A stretch of DNA of 23,389 nt from Monoraphidium neglectum (taxonomy: Eukaryota > Chlorophyta > Chlorophyceae > Sphaeropleales > Selenastraceae): assembly GCF_000611645.1 (NCBI RefSeq), contig NW_014013010.1:1-23389 (forward strand). Direction: 5' to 3'. The position numbers and the translations under genes were made by a program. Shown here piece by piece: positions 10,406 to 20,030 of the stretch. Each line of letters opens with the position of its first letter. The first letter of the stretch is position 1. The notes under the pieces are model-generated. The model searched no databases. It was not told the DNA's origin and saw only the letters and a program-made list of their open reading frames with translations.

Positions 10406-12697
10406 TCAGTATCGTTCATGCATGCAGCCGCGTCCATCGGCCCCAGGACTCCTTGGGCTCCTGACAGCCTGCAAGCTCATGCGCCACCACTTCATGAACG
10501 ACATTCCCAGCCCCGCGCCCCGCCTCGCGCCGCTCGCCGCGTCTCTGCTACCGCGCGCCTCCTCGTGCGCCGCCGGGGCACTGAGAAGGCGCAGCGGCCC
10601 CCGCCCCTTGGCGCCGCTGCCGCCCATTCCATCGCGGAGGGAGCCGCCAGGGCCGAGGCGGCTGCGCAGGGATGCAGGCGTGGCAGGCATCGCCTGCAGA
10701 GCGGGCTCAAGCTGCTGCTTGTCCTGGGCGGGGTGCTGCGGCGGCTGTGCATGGGCTTGCAGGGCGTAGTAGCAGGCGCGCAGCTGCCGCACGTAGTCAT
10801 CCATATTAACCTCAGGCAAGCCGCTGCTCTCGCTCGCGGCCCCGCCCGCCGCTTGCTCGTCGGCGCGACGCGTGAGCGCGGCGCAGGCCGTGGCGTAAGC
10901 GGCGCCCGGATCGGGCGCTGGGGCCGACTGCTGCAAGGGCCCGAGGTAGCTCTCGTGGGCCAGGCCCATGCGGCCGTCCAAAGAGATGAGCTCATAATGT
11001 GCCTCTACCCGGTCCTCAAATGACACTTGGTATGTGCTCCGGCCACACCCGGCCGCCCACTGCTGTTCCACGGCAGCGACAGCCGGGTCCCCGCCGGTTG
11101 GGGAAGGGCTGGTGCGGGGCTTGAAGCCGCGTGCGCCCGGCTTACGTTGCGGGAGCTGCGGCTGGGAGTCATGGGTCCCAGCGTTAGAGGGAGACCCCCA
11201 TGCAGCCTCGTCCCGCCAGGGCGCCGCCTTTTCGACTCCAAGCCCCGCCTGCCCCGCCGCTTTGGCAGTTGGGTCCGTTTCCGCCACCTCGCGCGTTTGG
11301 GCCCTCAGATCGTCAAACAAGTCTAGCAGATCGTCAATGGGCATGCTCTCAACTTCGCGCACACACAAGCCCTGCAACGGGTACTCCAAAACCTGGGGGC
11401 ACTCGCACTCCCCTTCGACACACTCACGACCGCCGCGCCGCCCCAGCAGCGCGGCCGCAGCCGCCGCCAGCCAGCCGGACCGCCACCCCGGCAGACGCGG
11501 CCGCGGCGCGGGCGGCGCCGGCCCCGCCTCACGCGCCGCGGCGTCCGCGCTCGCGCGCCTGCTGTCGGCGGGCTTCGGGGCCTGCCTAGCGGGCGCGCGA
11601 TGCTTGTCGGCGCCGTGGATGTAGCGGATTTCTCCAACTACATAGGGCCGGCCGGTCATCGGGTTGTAGTCAATCACGTCCACGGCGGGGCCCAGCTGGC
11701 GGGCGCCCCGCGTCCCCATGGCCGNNNNNNNNNNNNNNNNNNNNNNNNNNNNNNNNNNNNNNNNNNNNNNNNNNNNNNNNNNNNNNNNNNNNNNNNNNNN
11801 NNNNNNNNNNNNNNNNNNNNNNNNNNNNNNNNNNNNNNNNNNNNNNNNNNNNNNNNNNNNNNNNNNNNNNNNNNNNNNNNNNNNNNNNNNNNNNNNNNNN
11901 NNNNNNNNNNNNNNNNNNNNNNNNNNNNNNNNNNNNNNNNNNNNNNNNNNNNNNNNNNNNNNNNNNNNNNNNNNNNNNNNNNNNNNNNNNNNNNNNNNNN
12001 NNNNNNNNNNNNNNNNNNNNNNNNNNNNNNNNNNNNNNNNNNNNNNNNNNNNNNNNNNNNNNNNNNNNNNNNNNNNNNNNNNNNNNNNNNNNNNNNNNNN
12101 NNNNNNNNNNNNNNNNNNNNNNNNNNNNNNNNNNNNNNNNNNNNNNNNNNNNNNNNNNNNNNNNNGCGTCCCCATGGCCGCACCAAAAGCGCCCGCCAGC
12201 CTCATGCCCAGCGCCAGGGCGCCCGGCGTTGATGCAGGCTCCAGCTCGGCCCCGCCGGCGGCGCCGTCGGCAGCGGCGGCGGCGGTCTGCGCGGCCAGGG
12301 AGAGAGCGTCCTTGCGCTGCTTTTGGTGGCTGGCATTGAGGGCCCTGATAGCCTGTAACGGTGTCACGTGGGTTCCCCGCAGATGCTGAGCCCCGGCCAT
12401 GGCCGCCGCGACTGAGGCCTTGCGGCTGCCGGCGGCGCCAGTGCGGCAGGCTCTGCCTCCTGTTTCTGCAAAGGGCAACCCGCCGCAAGCCTGCTGGCGC
12501 CGCGCGTTGCAGCCGCCTCCGGGCTCGCTGCAGGGACGGCCGGCGGTGGCGGCGCACAGCAAAGGCTCGCCGTTGCGACGCGCGGCAGGGGGCGGTGCAC
12601 GCGGCGGGTCGACGCTGCCGGGGTCGTGGTACCAAGGCCCTGGCTCCATGTGGAACTTCTGTGGGCCTGCGCGGCTGCGCAAAGTCGGCCTGCCCAT
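10406..12697 (-). CDS. Hypothetical protein, single long exon containing an assembly gap
   Basis: A - strand frame open from ATG 12697 to the stop at 10406-10408. It is interrupted by 441 N at 11725-12165 and stays in frame across them; about 611 aa remain if the N and one flanking 15-mer are removed. I do not recognise the family. Segments that look constrained rather than low-complexity are VDVIDYNPMTGRPYVVGEIR just after the gap, the acidic MPIDDLLDLFDDLRAQTREV, a Cys cluster CVEGECECP, YQVSFEDRVEAHYELISLDG and NMDDYVRQLRACYYALQAHA. Between them are Ala/Pro/Gly-rich linkers. A codon before ATG 12697 is a stop (TGA), so translation starts there, at ATG 12649 (MEPGPWYHDPGS), or after an unseen upstream intron. 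No clear signal or membrane segment is seen. Function unknown. Confidence 0.6.
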   Translation of the reverse strand: MGRPTLRSRAGPQKFHMEPGPWYHDPGSVDPPRAPPPAARRNGEPLLCAATAGRPCSEPGGGCNARRQQACGGLPFAETGGRACRTGAAGSRKASVAAAMAGAQHLRGTHVTPLQAIRALNASHQKQRKDALSLAAQTAAAAADGAAGGAELEPASTPGALALGMRLAGAFGAAMGTXXXXXXXXXXXXXXXXXXXXXXXXXXXXXXXXXXXXXXXXXXXXXXXXXXXXXXXXXXXXXXXXXXXXXXXXXXXXXXXXXXXXXXXXXXXXXXXXXXXXXXXXXXXXXXXXXXXXXXXXXXXXXXXXXXXXXXXXXXXXXXXXXXXXAMGTRGARQLGPAVDVIDYNPMTGRPYVVGEIRYIHGADKHRAPARQAPKPADSRRASADAAAREAGPAPPAPRPRLPGWRSGWLAAAAAALLGRRGGRECVEGECECPQVLEYPLQGLCVREVESMPIDDLLDLFDDLRAQTREVAETDPTAKAAGQAGLGVEKAAPWRDEAAWGSPSNAGTHDSQPQLPQRKPGARGFKPRTSPSPTGGDPAVAAVEQQWAAGCGRSTYQVSFEDRVEAHYELISLDGRMGLAHESYLGPLQQSAPAPDPGAAYATACAALTRRADEQAAGGAASESSGLPEVNMDDYVRQLRACYYALQAHAQPPQHPAQDKQQLEPALQAMPATPASLRSRLGPGGSLRDGMGGSGAKGRGPLRLLSAPAAHEEARGSRDAASGARRGAGLGMSFMKWWRMSLQAVRSPRSPGADGRGCMHERY
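11725..12165. other. Assembly gap (441 N) with duplicated 15-bp flanks
   Basis: The 15 bases just left of the gap (11710-11724, GCGTCCCCATGGCCG) are repeated exactly just right of it (12166-12180). This is what is left when two contig ends overlap but were scaffolded with N between them. Both 441 and 15 are multiples of three, so the surrounding reading frame is unaffected by any resolution. Confidence 0.85.
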
Positions 12698-13435
12698 TCA
12701 AGGTTGTAGTGGCGGGGGAGGCATTGGTGGTGATGTGGGGAGCATGTCGAGCGCACAGGATCACAGCGCGACTGCTGCGCTAGGTTACGCAGGGGTTGCT
12801 GCGACGATGCGCAGCCGCGTCCTGTCGTCCAAGAAGGGCGTGGCTTGCGCCACTGGGTGCAGACGGCTGGGTAGGGCAGGCAGTCTTTGGAGCGCAAGCG
12901 GCGGATGTGTACGTGGCATGCGGCGCGTGCCTACGAGCATCTGGGGCCTGTCCGCCGATTGCCTCCAGCACGCACGGAAAGATCTTAAACCTCCTTACCC
13001 AGTTGTATACTGCACGCAAATCACGTCGCAGACGTCAAGAACGGGCCTTGCAATGGAGTCGACCGGTTTGCTCACTGCGCGCCATTCGGGCCCGCTGTGT
13101 CTGCATATTACAGTACTACACAAAGGGAGGCCGAACACCAATACAAAACATGAATGTTGTATGATAACACGCCTCTCCTGCGTCTCATGCTTTCGCATCA
13201 AAACATTCAATTGCTGCCTGTGTGCACGGTGCTGGTGCTCTTGCTGACGCGCGCGACAGTCCGAGCCATGCACAGCATGCTGCCCAACGGGGCCCTGAAA
13301 CGGGGAGCGACGCTGCACCACACCCCTGTAATTGAGCTTGCAATTGGAGATATCAGTTTCATGCGTGAAGCTGTGCTTGATCATGCAAAAACAGGCCGCC
13401 AAACAATCAATGCAGCGGTCAAACCGACAGAACAG
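12698..13435. other. Spacer between the hypothetical gene and the F-box gene
   Basis: About 740 bp, probably the promoter of the - strand hypothetical gene and the 3' UTR of the F-box gene. A TTACA (TGTAA, - strand) lies at 13108-13112. Long open frames run through it on the + strand, but they continue as antisense shadows of the flanking GC-rich exons and are not supported as genes. Confidence 0.5.
13108..13112 (-). promoter_or_regulatory. Candidate TGTAA polyadenylation signal of the F-box gene
   Basis: TTACA on the + strand, about 325 nt beyond the stop at 13436-13438, in the expected orientation and at a usual 3' UTR distance for a green alga. Confidence 0.5.
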
Positions 13436-13991
13436 TCAGCGGTCAAGGCACGACACCGCGAGCGCCTGGGCGACGCCAAACGCAAACGCAGCCCCGCTGC
13501 CCCCCTCCTCGGGCCCTGGGCACACCAGCAGCACCTGCTGCAGGCGCGGCAGCTGCTCCATCACGACGCGGAGGGGGCCGAGCACCGGCGCCATCAGCGA
13601 CAGCAGCTCGGGCGCTGCGACCGCCTTGTGAGCGGCCCGGCCCGGCCGCATCCGCCCGACCCTGCGGTGGCAGCGTTTGGGTGGGGCGGATGCTTGAGTT
13701 TCTGCTTCTGCACCCTTGCCCATTCGCAGACGTGCCAGGTCAAACCATGATGGCACGGACCCAGCTGGCTCGGTTAAGACGCCGGGGGGTTGAGAGACAG
13801 CAAGTCCTGCATGGCATGGCACACAGTAAAAGCAAGGGCCGCAAGGGCCCCCGCGACGCACACCTGCCGCCTGGCGGAACCACAACGGGGATGACCAGCA
13901 CCCGCACCGCCCTCGCCGCGCTTGGCAGGGCCTGCACCGCCGTGGCCAGCGCCTGTGACACAGCCCGCAGGTGGGCCATCCCAAGAGCTGC

Positions 13992-14023
<32 letters not shown>

Positions 14024-15650
14024 CGCCGCTGCTGCTGCACCAAGCACCCCCAAGCGCCTCCTCCCGCACCATGGCGCATGCGAGCCGCCACCGCCGCCGC
14101 TCGTCGTCGGCCGCGCCGCCCGGCTGCCACAGCGTCGCGGGCCCGCATGGGCCCGCCCCATCAGCGCGCTGCGTGCTGCAGCCTCCGCTGCCGCTGCCTG
14201 CCGGGAAGTCCAGGAGCGCCCGCAGGTCAAGGACCGGGTAGCCCAGGCCGGCCAGCCGCTGCAGTGCGCGCTCCACTTCAAGCAGCGCCCGCCCCGTCGA
14301 GCACGGGTGCAGCACCGCCGTGCGGCGCGTCGCGCCCGCGCGCGCCGCGTTGCGGGCAGCGGCGGACAGGATTGCCGCGCGGACCTGCTGCCAGGTCGCA
14401 GCGCCTGCAGCCGGCTGCCGCCGCGGCTGCGCATGGCCGCGGCCGCCAGGGCCGCTGCCGTCGACGCCGCCGTCATTGTCGGCGGCGTCGTCGAACAGCG
14501 CAACCGAATCCCTCAGAAACAGCTCAAACCCCAGTGTTGTCTGGCTTCTCCCAGAAAGACCGCAGCACAAGGCCCCACCCTCACCCACTCCGCCCTCCTC
14601 TCCCTCGCCGCCACCGTCGTCGCCGCCGCCCTCGCCTACACCCCATGTTTCGGCGGTCGGCAGCTCCCCATCCAGGGGCCGCGCGGACAGCAGCGCTCCC
14701 CAGCCGGGCTGCAGGCGCCGCGGCAGCTGCTGGTGGTGTGCCTGCAGGTACAGCTCGGCCGCCACGCGGCCGCCGACCTCAACCGCGACCGCGCAGCGGC
14801 AGGAGGCGCGCGTGCGGAAAGAGACGCTGGAATTGAGGCAGTGGACGCCTGCGCGCGGGCGGGCGAGGGAAGGGGATTGACTACGCATTGATAGTCAAGA
14901 GGTTGCGCTTGGCAGCCGCACGGAGCAGGTAAGGCACGCACGAGAGTGTACAACCGTGCAGCGGGCTCAGACAGACTGTGGAGCTGTGTAGCTGTGTTAG
15001 CCCTCAACCGCTGACCCAGGCCTCAGGCCCAAGCGTGTTGACCCACCCATGGCGCCGAGGGTCAGCCATGATTGCTGCTGATCTGACAGCACCAGCGGCG
15101 GCGACAGCGCGAGTGGGTCCCGCTGCACAAACCCCGGCGCCCGCCCGACGCTGCGGACGGCGCCGGTCGACGGCGCCTGTGGATGCGGCTTGAGGCAGTG
15201 CGGCGCGGCAGCGGCCGAGAGCGCGCACGCTGCTGATAACAGGTCTCTGTAGGCTGCCTCGTCACCCGCATCGGCCCCCTGGGATGTGGCGCTGCTGTTG
15301 TGACCAGGGTTGGCAGCTGCAAGTGAGCCAGCAACAGGCTGCTGCTGTTTGACGGAGGATTCTTCGATGCTGCCGCTCCCCTCGCCGCCCTGTTGCACGT
15401 ATGGACGCCCACTGCGACGCCTGGGCCAGCCCAGCGTACAGGCTGCCGCAGCCTCGTACACCCGCGGCACGCTGGCCAGCGCTGCGGCTATGGACGCGGA
15501 CGAGATGCTAAGGCGAATCAAGTCCGGCGCCGGCAGGTGGTTGGCTAGCGCGGCCAGGACCGGCGGCGGCAGGAGGTCCATCGGGCTCGCCACGACATTG
15601 GAGCTGTGGGCAGCGGGCGGGTCTGTGGCTGCTGCATTTGGCGGCGCCAT
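13436..15650 (-). CDS. F-box protein with unrecognised C-terminal region, 3 exons
   Basis: Exons in coding order: 15650-15047, 14848-13864, 13661-13436. Donors ATGG|GTGGGT (phase 1) and GGCAG|GTGTGC (phase 2) pair with acceptors GCGCAG|GC and CCGCAG|GG of the same phases, giving about 604 aa. Residues ~24-76 look like an F-box: MDLLPPPVLAALANHLPAPD, then LIRLSISSASIAAALASVP and a conserved-looking Trp. F-box proteins bind SKP1 and bring substrates to SCF ubiquitin ligases. The middle region reads SWLTLGAMG across the first junction, followed by VSFRTRASCRCAVAVEVGGR and a Gly/Asp/Glu-rich linker. The C-terminal half has helical Leu/Ala-rich stretches (LLEVERALQRLAGLGYPVLD; LRVVMEQLPRLQQVLLVCPG) and a Gly12-like run, but no WD40, kelch or LRR repeats, so the substrate-binding type is unknown. 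The start is ATG 15650; a TTG four codons upstream is in frame but not needed. Confidence 0.68.
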
Positions 15651-16102
15651 TGCGGCCTGCAAATGCCCCGCGCGGAGCTGCTACCGATATCTGGTACGAA
15701 ATCTTTGCCAGAAGCTATCAGCGATCCAGAGTATGACGACTGCGAGCAGATGCACAGATACAACGAGCACGAGTAAGCGATCGCCAGGGGGCATAGCGTG
15801 GTGTTCCTTAGATTCTGAGTGTGCGCGATACAATTGCAGCACGAACACCGCGTGTTGAGGACCAGTGCTAGCGATCTCAGGTCTGGTGACTGGGTGACCC
15901 CCCTCCACGGTCGCTGGAGCAGGCCTCTGCTGAGGAGTTAGCCGTTCAATACAGACTGAAAGCCTCGCACTTATTGCGCGCAGGCATTCGCCAAACACGT
16001 GACGCTTGTCCCAAAGCTGCCGACGTCGGGCTGACCATGAAGTTGACCCTGATGTGGCAACATGTAATACTCTGTCTGTGTGTGTGCGTGTGCGTGTGTG
16101 CG

Positions 16103-16145
<43 letters not shown>

Positions 16146-16247
16146 TCACACCCATGTGCACATAGTGGCTGCCCGAAACCTCTCAAACAGAGACCCGTAT
16201 GCCAGAAGTCGCACACCAGTCCCAGTTACTGCATGTGGGCGATAACA
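15651..16247. other. Spacer between the F-box gene start and the DUF971 gene end
   Basis: About 600 bp holding the presumed F-box promoter (near 15651) and the DUF971 3' UTR. The only distinct element is the GT microsatellite at 16077-16145. No TTACA was found for the DUF971 gene. Confidence 0.5.
16077..16145. repeat. GT dinucleotide microsatellite
   Basis: A GT tract with regular GC interruptions, longest pure part about 16110-16134, ending in GCGCGCGC. It lies about 100-170 nt downstream of the DUF971 stop codon, so it is probably in that gene's 3' UTR, where it is transcribed as CA. Confidence 0.92.
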
Positions 16248-17506
16248 TCAGCCACATCTCCGCTGCCCCGCAGCCGCCCCGCCCTCGCCACCGGCGACGA
16301 TGCTGCCGACGCCCCTGCGCCGCGGGTCGCGGCTCAGGCCCGCCTGGCGCAGCAGTCGGATGTAGTTCTTGGCCCACGAAAGGCGGTGCTCCCCCAGATC
16401 CCTCAGGAAGTCGAACGGGAAGATCCCGTCGTGCAGGTCATCAAAACGGATGCTGCCAGGAGATTGCGAGGGAAGAGGAGATGGACCTGACTCGAGCCGT
16501 GCGCAGCGCACACGGCTTGCAGGGCTCGTGGGCCCGCTAGTGGGAACGCAGTTGCACACAGCTGACCCTTCGCTTGAAGTCAATCACGCCGTCGCAGGCC
16601 CCGTCAAGTGGCTGCCAGGGTTTACAGCCTCCTGGACACAAGAGACGCTGCCAGTGCCCTCAAACTGCGACCCTTGCTGACGATGCTCCCAGGCCACCCA
16701 CCGGATTGCGTAGCGGCCCACGGGCTCAAGAGACAATATGCCCACGTGCCGCCGGCCCGACACCACCTGTGCCGTTCGGGTTCCAAGGCAGGCATGAGGC
16801 GCCTGCATGTATTGGAGCCAATCAGTCGCAGATGCAGAGGCCTCCATCATGCATTCTGCACAGCTGAAACTGCACAAGTGTGTGAGTCCTCGCCAACCGC
16901 TTGGTGCAGTCGTGAGCCCCGACCTTGGGTTGACCAAAGGCAGGCACGGCTGCAGCAGCACGTGTGGAGGCCCCACGCATCCTGGGGCTGGCCGCGTTGT
17001 CTGCCGAGGGGCTTGTGCACTGGCCGCCCGCCAGCGCGGCGATACGGGTGCGGGTTGGGGGGAGCGGCTGTGTCAGCCCACGTTTGAGCAGCTCCCGTCG
17101 AGCCTTGCCACCTCACTTGTGTGTCACTTTATCAACCCCGTGCTCGCATGCCTGCAATAACCTTTGCAGCTGCCGGCCACCCACCCTCAGCAGCTCGGCG
17201 GAAAAGCGGCGCATCACTCCGTCATCAAACTCCACTTGCAAGACCTGCGTTTGAGCCAGGCTCGCAGAATTCGACTCCTGGTGCTGGATGCAGTGTTGAT
17301 AGCATCCAGGCATCCAGGCACAAACATATCTACACGGTACGCATGCTGCGTGTACTCACCTTCTCCTTCTTGTGCAGGTGCAGCGACTGCACCGCCCATG
17401 TGCCCGCTGCTGACGCCGCGCTGGTCACTCCACTCGTGCGAGGGGCCCCGCCGCTGGGAGCAAGCTGCAAGACTCTGGAGGCCTTTGCAGCGGCTTGACG
17501 AAGCAT
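16248..17506 (-). CDS. DUF971 / GBBH-like N-terminal domain protein, 5 exons
   Basis: Exons in coding order: 17506-17360, 17244-17185, 17019-16924, 16766-16702, 16452-16248, giving 190 aa. All introns are GT-AG with matching phases. The N-terminal ~38 residues (MLRQAAAKASRVLQL...) are basic and Ser/Ala-rich and free of acidic residues, resembling an organellar targeting peptide. The DUF971 domain follows: SLHLHKKEK-VLQVEFDDG, RRFSAELLR, TSPSAD, GRRHVGILSLEPVGRYAIR and RFDDLHDGIFPFDFLRDLG, then WAKNYIRLLRQAGLSRDPR. This matches small stand-alone plant proteins of the family; in animals and bacteria the same domain sits at the N terminus of gamma-butyrobetaine hydroxylase or in Fe-S-linked proteins. 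The catalytic dioxygenase domain is absent, and the biochemical role of the small forms is not settled. Exon 3 adds about 15 Ala/Arg-rich residues after SPSAD; its exact borders are the least certain part. Confidence 0.9.
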
Positions 17507-17874
17507 CACGTACGATTCAGCGTTGAGAGCCGGATCCCTGCACGTTGCAGGGAGTCTGCGGCGTGGTGACGGGTGCACTTAGGGTGCACCGCTGCGCACG
17601 CGACGACTCTTGCAGGTGTTTGCACTTACGGCACCACACCCTCGTTGATGCTTGTGACAGCCTGTGTCAAGGTCGATTATACATAGGACGCCAGCATAAC
17701 TGTACTGTGATGTTCTGCGTGTGTCACCACGGTTGGGGTTGTGTACGTATGATACGACGTTGCTATTCTATTAGCGATGCTGCCAAGCGACAACTGAAGC
17801 ACGCCATAGACAAATAAAATTTCAAAGGGGCTGCGCGACAGCTACAGTAGATCGTTCTCACATCTTTTCAAGCT
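17507..17874. promoter_or_regulatory. Bidirectional promoter region between DUF971 and RING-H2 genes
   Basis: Only 368 bp separate the two divergent start codons (ATG at 17504-17506 on the - strand, ATG at 17875 on the + strand), so both 5' UTRs and core promoters must share it. I cannot point to a specific TATA or other element. Confidence 0.6.
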
Positions 17875-18597
17875 ATGGAGGCGCAGGATGCAAGCGCTGT
17901 ACTTCATGTGATGTCACCGTCTCGCCACAAAGGCGCGGATACGGTGAGGTTGGCGGTCAGATGCTGCAGTAGAAGCGGCGCCCATGCGCAGCAGCAAAGA
18001 GTCGCAACCGGAGGTGTTGACTTCTCCAAGGTGGCTCAAAATCACCACTGCTCACTATATGCGTAGCTGTAAGGGTGTAGCGTCAATGGTTGAAGCGGGC
18101 CTGCTCCGTCCTCAGCGTGAAGCTGCGAGCACGGTATTGAGGCGCTGCATTCCGATGTGGCCGCATGCCCCCATTGGCTCCCATCTTAAGCCCTGCCCCC
18201 TGCGTGGCTTGGCGCTCTGCCTCTGAAGCTAGCTTGCTTGCCGTTGCTACCGTTTTCTGCAGGAGGATCAGGACCTCATCCTTGCGAGGGTTCTGCAGGA
18301 GCAGGAGCACGCTTTCATGCTGTTGGAAACAGGCCAGTACGGCGACCAGTACACGTGAGCAACAGGCAGGCGCTGGTCTGCAGACGAGGCATGCAGTGCG
18401 GCGCCCAAAGACCGCGACCTTGTACCTGCCTCTTGATTTTGCAAAGGTTTTTCGCAGCAGACATCCGCTATGGTCGCCCCCGCGCTGCTGCAGCGACGAT
18501 GGGTACCCCTTGGACGAGGGCGACGAGCTGGCTCCACAGCAGCGGGCTGAGGACAGGCAGCCCAAGGTGAGCCTGGATTTCGGCGACGGCAAGGAGG

Positions 18598-18649
<52 letters not shown>

Positions 18650-20030
18650 GCAGCCGGGCGACCACGAAGAAGCTTTGGATGATGAGGCGTTGGCAAGGCG
18701 GCTGCAGGAGGAGGAGCAGCGTGCGCTGTACGAGCGCATGCTGGAGATGAGCGGGTACCACGCGCACCAAGGTGGGGCGACGCATGTGTCGCTGGCTATT
18801 AAGGTCTTGCGTCTGGCCATGCAGCCTTGAGGTTGGGATGGCTTTATCAATGCAGCAACGCTCCTGTGGAAGATGTTAGACTGCTGTTGATTGCCATTCC
18901 TTTCATATCGGCGGATGCAAGCATGGTTGAGTAGACTGCTGCTGGGTGGCTCTGCTGGCGGTAGCCTGCTGGATGGATGAGGCTGCCGTGCACTGCGACC
19001 ACCCCTTTGCAATCTGCAGAAGGCGCAGACGAGCTGGACGTGAACGCCATGACCTACGAGGTGTGTTCACTACTAGGTACTTTGCAACTGTAAGCAAGGG
19101 TCGCGCAGTGTACGGGTGCAAATTTGTTGGCATCAAGGAAGAGGACAGCGTCACTCATCCTCAACGTGCCAACTCACGAAGTGTCAACGCTCAGCGTGGC
19201 AAGGCGGCCGCGGCTACCCCTGCAATGCCATCACAGGACCTGCAAGCACTGGGGGACGTGGCGGGCGTCGTAAACCGCGGCCTCGCGGCGCACGCCATTC
19301 AGAGGCTGCCCCAGGCGTCCTTCAAACAGCTGAGCCTGCAAGCAGCCGCCGCGGCGACGGCCGGGGCAGCCGATGAGGAGCAGCAGGGGACGGAGGCAGA
19401 CGTAAGAGGCGACACACCCGCGCAGCACTTGGCGGTTGCCAGCCTGGAGAGGTGCACCATCTGCATGGATGACTTTGTTGACGAGGGTGAGCGGCACGGC
19501 GGCGGGGCGCAGCCCATTCGAGGCGCTGCTTACCCCATGTCATCACTGACAGCTGGGCGTTGGTGCGTTTGACCACCTTGCTTGACCAAGGGGACCCGTA
19601 CAACGTGCTGCACGGCATGTGTAGCACATAGCGCTATGCTAGCACCACTCCTAATACATCTGCAACACCCCATGTATACCCATATGCTAAGCTGCAGTAC
19701 CACCGACGCCTTACCGCGCCCCTTTCCCTCCCCCAACCCCTCCAGACACGCTCAAGGTGCTGCCCTGCAACCACGCCTACCACACTGCCTGCCTGGACGA
19801 GTGGCTGAGCTGCAGCAAGGTTTGCGGGGAGGCGTGGCGCTGTCACAGGCGCCAGCCTGGCTTGACACCTGCATGCGTGCCGTTGATTTGGGGTGGGTAT
19901 CCATGTGTGGATTCAACAGCTGGCCTCTGTGTCCGAGGCTTGTAACGTCAACGTTGAACCAACCATGCCCCCACCGCAGGCGTGCCCTGTGTGCACCAGG
20001 GAGGTCACAGCAGGCACCAACCAGCGCTGA
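17875..20030 (+). CDS. RING-H2 E3 ubiquitin ligase with polyglutamine tract, 7 exons
   Basis: Exons: 17875-17943, 18263-18354, 18494-18771, 19020-19060, 19237-19486, 19746-19819, 19980-20030 (TGA), all GT-AG with matching phases, 284 aa. The C-terminal RING-H2 finger has all eight ligands: C233, C236, C251, H253, H256, C259, C270, C273 (CTICMDDF; LPCNHAYHTACLDEW; CPVC). Such fingers bind E2 enzymes and transfer ubiquitin. Upstream, ELDVNAMTYE-DLQALGDVAGVVNRGL resembles the MTYEELLALGE-x-VG-x-x-x-RGL segment of plant BIG BROTHER-type ligases. The N-terminal half holds two similar acidic helices, DLILARVLQEQEHAFML (~27-43) and DEALARRLQEEEQRALYERM (~118-137), flanking a Q17 tract (residues 91-107). 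No membrane segment is seen, so it is probably soluble. The start is the ATG at 17875, whose exon ends ACG|GTGAGG in phase 0. Confidence 0.93.
18603..18653 (+). repeat. CAG/CAA tract encoding Q17 in the RING-H2 gene
   Basis: Seventeen Gln codons, mainly CAG with two CAA near the 3' end. The tract is in exon 3 and is in frame, between an acidic segment (GDGKEDE) and PGDHEE. A mostly pure CAG run is prone to slippage, so allele length probably varies. Confidence 0.95.

Noticed and set aside
12399..13247. 282-codon + strand ORF antisense to the start of the hypothetical gene
   Set aside because: GC-rich sequence keeps antisense frames open. The product shows no motif and changes character at the end of the opposite exon.
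13922..14891. Two + strand ORFs of about 300 codons antisense to the F-box gene
   Set aside because: They are dominated by Arg, Pro and Ala from CGC/GCC repeats. The - strand frame has phase-matched splice sites and an F-box.
18083..19012. 309-codon - strand ORF antisense to the RING-H2 gene
   Set aside because: It contains Cys and Ser runs that are the antisense of the CAG tract, and the + strand has a complete RING-H2 model.
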